Part shown: positions 57,886 to 64,000 of the stretch, piece after piece | Layout of the letters: each line of letters begins with the position of its first letter | Position numbering within the stretch: the first letter of the stretch is position 1 | Source: Trifolium pratense | Lineage: Eukaryota; Streptophyta; Magnoliopsida; Fabales; Fabaceae | Reading direction: 5' to 3' | Length of the DNA: 64,000 nucleotides | Assembly: GCF_020283565.1 (NCBI RefSeq) | Contig: NC_060061.1 | Span: forward strand, 31,967,362-32,031,361 | Position numbers and translations under genes: made by a program | Notes under the pieces: generated by a model | The model's database searches: none | Told to the model about the DNA's origin: nothing | Seen by the model: the letters and a program-made list of their open reading frames with translations, nothing else

Positions 57886-59057
57886 GGTGGAAATTTTTCA
57901 TCAATAGGATGTTACATGAAATATGAAATATGTAGGGATCGTAGTAGTTTGAACTATTGTATTTTCATTTATTCATTTTAAAAAAGTAAAATTTTAATTA
58001 TTAGTAGATTATTTGATAAAAAGATAAATTGAACTCAAATGGTTAATAAGTTTTTCTGGATACTTATTTCATTTCAAGTTTTTATACACATTAAAAATGA
58101 AATGTTTTTTTACTCAGAATAAACGATATTCATTCATTCAAATTGATAGAGTACATCGATGTAATACAAATTCAAAGTTGCTAAAAACAAAAAGGATAAA
58201 TCTGCGAACAAACTCACAGTATCCGTGTTAATAGCATAAAACAGCAAATTACATAAGCTTACAAATTTAAATATATTGAAGGGTCCATAATGTCTATGCC
58301 TCCGGATCTGTAGTGTTGATGACATCAAAGTCGACATTGATTGAATCTGTACTAGATCGAACTAATAATTAAACCTGAAACAAATAAACATCCACAAAGA
58401 CGAGACAACAAAATACTCCGTACGAAGACGAAAAATAAAAACAAACAAAATGTGAAAATCACACTTATTTATTATTACGAGAAAGAAAAAACGATTTGGA
58501 GGGATGATTCCAGGTCATAATTGACCTTAAATCACCCCTCTTTGATAAACTAATAATAAGAGAAGTGATGACAACTAGGATTAAAAGAGAAGAAGAAGAA
58601 GAAGAAGAAGAAGTGTTTTACTAAGTATTATTGAGAAAATTAAAATAAAAAACGAAATGTTGTTTCAATTTTTTTTTGTTTACTCAATACAAGTACAAAG
58701 TTGGAGGAATTCTTACTTACGCACAGATCTAAGAAAAAATCTTTTAGACACATACACATGAAAAAAAAAGTTAAAGAATAAATGATGTGACAAATATTAA
58801 TTTTGTTTTAACTTTATTACATTTGTGAGTGCGCGTCTAAATGATTTTTTCATTGGTTTGAGCCCAAGTTAGAATTTCTCACAAAGTTATTACTATCGTT
58901 TAGCGTGATTAATTTGTGTAGGAAAATCTATAAAATATACAAGGTGATTCTTCCTTCCTAACCAAATTTTCTAGATGCACAATTTTTTTACTACTTAAAC
59001 AAATTTGCTAAGGTTTATGTAAAATATAAAATAAAATATCACTATAGTAAACTACTA
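57886..59057. other. Spacer, no gene seen
   Basis: It contains a (GAA)n microsatellite at about 58588-58611. The stretch 58130-58420 is somewhat less AT-rich, but I found no supported exon there. Confidence 0.4.
58588..58611. repeat. (GAA)n microsatellite
   Basis: Eight or so GAA units in a row. Confidence 0.9.
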
Positions 59058-59201
59058 CCTCCGATCCTAAATATAAAAAGAAATCTACTTTTTAGATTCA
59101 TTGAAAATCTAATATATTTGGTCTAATATATAAACTAGATACATTAGATTTTCAATGTATCTAAAAAGTAGATTTCTTCCTATATTTAGGACCGAAATGA
59201 G
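59058..59201. mobile_element. Stowaway-type MITE, 144 bp
   Basis: The inverted ends CCTCCGATCCTAAATATAA / TATATTTAGGACCGAAATG and internal AAATCTACTTTTTAGAT pairing form a near-complete fold-back, with TA on both sides (59056-59057 and 59202-59203). A partial relative lies at about 60215-60290. Confidence 0.85.
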
Positions 59202-59514
59202 TAAATGATTATTACACCAATAAAACTAATAAGAAGAATTGATCCTTACGACCTATAAGCCAAAAAAAAAAATAGAGATAATGTGATTCACAATTTTTAA
59301 CAAATTTGACAATTCTTTCTCCCCTACACATAAACATAGGGCATTTGATTCGTAAAACAACAAAAACTGGACAAAATAGCACAAGACAGAATAAGATAAT
59401 ACAGGACAAGACACAATTATACTGAAGAGATATAGGACGATAATATTTTTATATTCAAATATAAAATCAGTATTTTCGTATTTTTTATAGTTGTACTGTG
59501 AATAAGCATGACAA

Positions 59515-60010
59515 TAAAGCTCATACCCGCGGGTACCCGCCCAAACCATACCCGTTTTGACGGAAAAAACCCGAGTAGACTGGGTTCGGGTTTGGGTTTT
59601 CTTCGATTTCAAAAGTTGGGGTTGAGGCGAGTAATTGGTACATTAATACCCTTCCTGAACTTGACCCGTTTATACTAAAAATTAGATTTCACCTATTTTA
59701 AATTAGAAACACTTAAACAATCTCTTAAATTACATTCATATGTTTATTTTTTATTTGAGTATTAAACTAAACAAATCATTTTCTCTATTTTTTCAGTATT
59801 TAAAAAAATATTGTTGAGAGAAAATAATTTTGGACATTTAACTTCTTTTTTTAATAAAAAAAATACTAAAATACAATATAAATTCATGTGGAAAGAGGCG
59901 TAACGGGGATACCTGATCCCCGTTGGGTATGAGTTTGGGAAAACCCAAACTTTATGAGTTTGGGTTGGGGAGGGCAAAACCTGTCTCCGCCCCGCCCCAT
60001 TGCTATGTCT
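59515..60010. mobile_element. hAT-like repeat with CGGGTACCCGC motifs
   Basis: The left part has ATACCCGCGGGTACCCGCCC and GGGTTCGGGTTTGGG. The right part has GGGGATACCTGATCCCCG and CCGCCCCGCCCCATTGC. This is the hallmark of a common plant non-autonomous hAT family. Ends and target duplication were not fixed. Confidence 0.5.
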
Positions 60011-60012
60011 AT

Positions 60013-60190
60013 TTGTGGACAAAAAGTTGTCATGTGATTTAGTGAGGGACAAAAAATTTTGTTTTTGTTATGTTCCTTGCTACTTAATTTGTTTAGTCCT
60101 ATAATCAGTTTCAAATCAAACAGGGTAGAACAAAAAGTATCTAGTCAAGTCTTTTATTTTTTAGCGGATCAAACGCACGTGAAACCCATT
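60013..60190. repeat. Dispersed repeat related to 45122-45317
   Basis: The shared phrases are GGACAAAAAGTTGTC, AATCAAAC-GGGTAGAACAAAA and TTTATTTTTTAGC(A/G)GAT. The family is unknown, with no coding. Confidence 0.5.
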
Positions 60191-60565
60191 ATGGAAGTAG
60201 TATATAGTTTAAATACTCCCTTCAGTACTAAATATATGATAAAATTTACTTTTTAGATTCATTGACAATTCTATCACCGGAGGATGTAATGAATTAAATT
60301 CCATAAAAGGAAATAATTTGAATTCGGATTACGTTGACTGTAAAAAGAAATTACGTTGTTGACGATGATGGTGATGGGGTTAAGAAAGAACGTTGGATCC
60401 GGTAGTTTATCCAAAATTGTAGGTGAGTTAAGGTGAAATTACATTACATTACATTACATTTGAGAGAAATTTAAGTTGCATTTTGTCCTACGTGTATCGT
60501 CAACCCCACATGTGTAAATGAAAGTACTTATTATCAGCATTCATGCATTCAGTTTCTATCATTCA

Positions 60566-60740
60566 TTATAAATACCCCATTCATTTCTCTTCTTTCTCTA
60601 CTTTCATTTAACTACCATTTAGTTTCTTCAGAGATATAAAAAAAATAAATAGAGATCTCTCTTTTTGTTTTTCATTTTCTAGGTACATTTCATGAAAAAA
60701 ATCTTTTCAGGAGCTTCACTTAGCTGAACAACGTGCATGT
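60566..60740 (+). promoter_or_regulatory. TATA box and leader of the Cys/His-rich gene
   Basis: CATTATAAATACCCC at about 60566-60579 is a good TATA box. It is followed by a pyrimidine-rich leader and a splice donor, GCAT|GTAAGTTC (about 60738/60739). The matching acceptor is CTTGCAG|AAAATTC at 61586/61587, giving a leader intron of about 848 bp. The leader includes a short upstream ATG (TTTCATGAAAAAAATC, about 60690). Confidence 0.6.
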
Positions 60741-61656
60741 AAGTTCATTTTCCTTCATTTTTTTCCCTTCAATTTTCTTCTTATTATTTAATCGTGTAGC
60801 ATAGCATTCATGTGTAAATCAAATTTGATTTTGATGTAAGGTTTTCGTTTAATTCTTCAACGAGCGCGCGTGTTCATATTTCATTGTTCAATTATCTGTT
60901 ATTTATTGATTTACTGTATTAATTAATATTAAATTCAAATCCCGCTTGGACCCAGTTTAGATCTGATGCATGTGTCTTTGTCACGTGTCAATCAATTTTG
61001 TAGTTACATGTGATTTTGTTTAAGATTTGTTAATGTCAATTAGATTATTAATTATAATTAATTTGCATTTTTTGTCTTATACGTTTCATTTCCTTTGCCA
61101 AATTCCTTTTTGAGATTATTAATTTTGGTTGAGATTGTTAGTTTTGTGGTCTAATTAAGGTTTCTCATAATTTAATTAGGGTTTGTTATGTTTTGGATGC
61201 TTTAGTAAGAGATATTTTAGAAGTGTTTCGGTTCTAATTAGTGTGTTTTTGGTTTTGCGTTAATAAGAATTGATTTTGTTAACTCGACTTTAATTAGAAT
61301 TGAGTTAAGGGTAAAGTGATTTATGTTTGGATATATTAATGTAAAACTGAGTTGAACAATAATTTCAGTGTAAAAATCACGTTTAGACCCTAGACCCAAT
61401 TCTGGGGACAAAATCAATTCTATTGGAGAGCAACCAAACATGTCAAAATCAATTTTAATTTCCAGAATCAATTCTTATTGCTTCAAATGGGGAACCAAAC
61501 ATAGGCTTAATTTTTTTTCAGCTAGTAGGTTAATTCATGTTGAGTTTGATTGAATTTGAATATGTATTGTTGTTGTGGGTCTTGCAGAAAATTCAGGCAA
61601 GGCCTTGAAGTGGGAGTGTAAAAGATTACATAGGAGTTGCTGTTTTCATCAAAGGA

Positions 61657-62094
61657 ATGGAGATATATGGAAAATCTGTGGTTGCGGGTCCTGCAAATGT
61701 CATTTATCTGTCGAGTATTTTGGGTCGAGACAGTCTGTTTACTGGTCACAAATGCGACTGGAAATGCCAAACCGAACATGTTTTTGGAAACATGTATCGT
61801 TGCAAGCTAACAGGACTGACTCACATTTGTGATAAAAATTGTAACCAGAGAATTCTGTATGACAACCACAGTTCCCTTTGCCGAGCTAGTGGTCAGGTTT
61901 TCCCGCTTACATCGGCAGAGGAACAAGCGGTGAGAGGTGTTCGAAGGAAGATTGATGCAGAGAATTCTCCTACTGACGGATGTGGTTTTAAGCGCAGACG
62001 GGATGCACAATTCCATCCTTCACCTTTTGAGAAGTCTTTTTCTGCTGTCAGTCCTATCTGTAGCCAAGTTAGAGATGGCATGGATACGAGCTAG
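61657..62094 (+). CDS. Small Cys/His-rich, probably zinc-binding protein
   Basis: A single coding exon of 145 aa starts MEIYGKSVVAGPANVIYLS. The centre holds clustered metal-ligand candidates: H31, C33, C37, H41, C49, H56, C58, C62 and C75, within HKCDWKCQTEH, YRCKLTGLTHICDKNC and LCRASGQVF. The C-terminal third is basic then Ser/Pro-rich (FKRRRDAQFHPSPFEKSF), with KRRR as a possible nuclear signal. I recall similar uncharacterised proteins in many land plants but no assigned function. Transcription probably starts near 60600 with an intron in the leader (about 60739-61586). An overlapping, +1-shifted open frame over 61575-61832 has no ATG start and is judged a shadow. A T-rich 3' UTR with ATTTTGTAATATCAATGTAATG near 62250-62272 could mark the mRNA end. 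Confidence 0.75.
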   Translation: MEIYGKSVVAGPANVIYLSSILGRDSLFTGHKCDWKCQTEHVFGNMYRCKLTGLTHICDKNCNQRILYDNHSSLCRASGQVFPLTSAEEQAVRGVRRKIDAENSPTDGCGFKRRRDAQFHPSPFEKSFSAVSPICSQVRDGMDTS

Positions 62095-64000
62095 ATATAT
62101 GTCATCTAACCGAAAGACTTTTATCTTTTCTCTTGTCCTGTCTTTTCCCCCTTTTTTTATCAGATGAGTATGAATAACAGAACTTGAACAGTTATGGATT
62201 AATTACCGGTGGACATGGTGTTTTTCCATCTTTCAATTGTTGGAACTCCTTATTTTGTAATATCAATGTAATGTGGTGGTTAATGTAGCTTAACTGTTGA
62301 ATGGGAATTTGAGCAGGCTCTACTATTTAGTATTCAGTTGTATGTGATATCTGAATCGACTTGGGGTTCTTGCTAACCGTATTGAGATGACTATTGTTTA
62401 CTGAAGCATTTCCTTAACCGTTTATGATGCTTGAGTTTGATTTAGGACCTGAATAGTGTACAATGTATCAACATGTACCTAATTGTAGGCCTCATCTAGC
62501 TGACTGTTAAATGTATCTTTTGTTATTCTTATTCCAGCATTGGTGTACTCGTTACTGATACTACTGCAATTGAGTTGTACCATTGTACATGTTTTGTTTC
62601 CCCTTAATTCCATTAGAACAGCACCCAATAAGCAAAGTTGGCCCTTAGGCTGATAACTCAACTCAGGGTTATGTTGATAAACTTATGGAAAGCTCAGGTT
62701 CTCTCTGGTTCCTCATACGAACAAAGTATATGTAAAATATGTTTTCTAGTTTAGCTTTCTAACTCCTCTTAGTACTCTTGCAGACTCAACAAAGATGAGA
62801 TAGTTCACATTTTTATCAACCTTAGTTATTCTATTCTCTTTCCATTATTTGACTGATGACTGTGTTGTCTGAGTTTAATTTATGCAGGTTTTTGAGCATG
62901 TGTTAACAAGGAGGTTTCAAAGCATTTGTGTTTCAATATTCAATAAAATGTAATACATAATTATCTTATGGTAGTAGATGAAATATTGATACATGTTTCT
63001 TATATTTCTTTATGTAGGTAGTTGAGCATTGCTACTTATCCTCAAGTTTGTCTTTGCTGAAGATTTGATGAGAGACTGAGAAGGCGAATCAGATTACACA
63101 GTATGGAATATTAGACTCCTTCTTGAGTTTGTTGTCTTCCACACTGTTATCTCTTGCCTTTGAGCAGTGGTATTGATTCTCTATTTATCGCAGAATTGAA
63201 AGTGAATTCTCCTCGGCTCTGATGATGCATGAAGGCTGAAGCTTTCTTTTATTTCTTGAACTTCAATAAATTTGTAACACAATTTATTTATGAATTTCAA
63301 AACAGTTATGGGCCAAATTATTATATCTCATTTTAATTCCAACAAAAATTTCAATAGTATCTCACAAGTCCCTTAATTCCAACAAAAATTTGAATGGGGT
63401 GTGTTTAATAAGAGTCGTAGTATTATTGTAATAGGTGTCTATTCATGTTTCATGAAGAGTCATAGCTTTACAATTGATGTTTGAACATGTTTCGTGAAGA
63501 ATCACAAATTGAGATCCCACCAGATGCTTCATCAAGAGTCATATCATTCTAATTGGTAGCCCGGGTGGTATCTGTCTAAATCAACATAATGACCCGACAA
63601 ACTCTTAGGATATGTTTGAATTGATGGAACGAGATGTAATACGATAAAATTCAATGGAGTAGCATAGTATTTACAAAAAAAAATAAAATGGAATGAAAGT
63701 TAATGGCATCCATTCCATTACTTTCCCTCATTTTGCTTCCTACTAACTCGGATGAATGAGATGAAATCACTTACTAGTTTAACTTTATAATTATCAAAGA
63801 TAGGCAAGTTGTTGTGTGCCACCTGGTTCGTGATATTGTCGTGAAGCTATTTTTCGCTACATTGAGCATTTCTCATTATCAAATTGCAATTTTATCTATA
63901 TTTTCCTATTATGTCCTTCAAGGAGTCTCACATTAAATTAAATAGATAAAAGTGTTCAATATAGTATTTAATTCATGAGCTTCTACCTAACGGATTTCTG
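62095..64000. other. 3' region of the last gene and spacer
   Basis: No second coding frame was recognised. Two acceptor-like sites (TTTATGCAG|GTTTTTG at about 62887 and TTATGTAG|GTAGTTG at about 63018) and an AATAAA at 63265-63270 suggest alternative 3' UTR exons or a noncoding transcript, but this is weak. Near 63615-63780 is a hAT-MITE-like block (GATATGTTTGAATTGATGG). Confidence 0.35.

Noticed and set aside
61575..61832. 85-codon frame overlapping the Cys/His-rich gene
   Set aside because: It starts with a non-ATG codon in the predicted intron, and its Cys-rich look is a frame-shifted copy of the true protein.

Overview
This window is plant nuclear DNA, most likely from a papilionoid legume of the Trifolium/Medicago/Vicia/Pisum group. 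The evidence is spliced genes with GT-AG introns, very AT-rich spacers, plant-type retrotransposons (Ty1/copia, Ty3/gypsy, LINE, SINE) and many MITEs. The species call is an inference from the gag fragment and an Ogre-like leader and was not tested. No prokaryotic features were seen. Gene models were built by hand from open frames, splice sites and recalled family sequences. Every multi-exon model below sums to an intact frame.

Genes, left to right: (1) 5515-8504, minus, a 444-residue endonuclease/exonuclease/phosphatase (EEP) enzyme with an EF-hand inside its catalytic domain; (2) 13471-14843, plus, cytosolic ribosomal protein L9 (uL6), 193 aa; (3) 20150-20521, minus, a short unrecognised membrane-protein frame of doubtful status; (4) 33880-38901, plus, a mitochondrial stomatin-like protein 2, 409 aa in nine exons; (5) 43129-43515, minus, a secreted or anchored Kazal-like protease inhibitor; (6) 48392-49057, plus, an 87-aa acidic protein with an N-myristoylation signal; (7) 49552-52006, minus, an UNC93-like membrane protein, 476 aa, convergent with gene 6; (8) 61657-62094, plus, a small Cys/His-rich, probably zinc-binding protein with an intron in its leader. 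These are dispersed housekeeping genes, not an operon or a pathway cluster. Genes 1 and 4 recall the Arabidopsis neighbours At5g54130 and At5g54100, so the window may keep an old gene order.

Between the genes lie layers of mobile DNA. At 1340-3864 is a complete, very young, non-coding LTR retrotransposon (458-bp LTRs, 5-bp target duplication). At 10002-11733 are two nested Mutator-type inverted-repeat elements, each with a 9-bp target duplication; the inner one carries a fragment of a Helitron/PIF1-like helicase. From 15.7 to 24.3 kb is a mosaic of a MULE-like element, a broken Ty3/gypsy gag, a roughly 500-bp duplicated unit with an alternating purine-pyrimidine tract, LINE tails, an Ogre-like leader and a 304-bp MITE. 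From 24426 to 31506 is a decayed minus-strand copia locus arranged LTR-internal-LTR-internal. Its LTRs contain a row of short hairpins, and one LTR holds a Stowaway insertion. Further right are an intact SINE (42444-42575), a 5'-truncated LINE with a 17-bp target duplication (45526-47466), a second SINE (53067-53158) and several more MITEs. The most unusual items are the hairpin array in the copia LTR, the helicase fragment in the nested MITE, and the unrecognised duplicated 500-bp unit.
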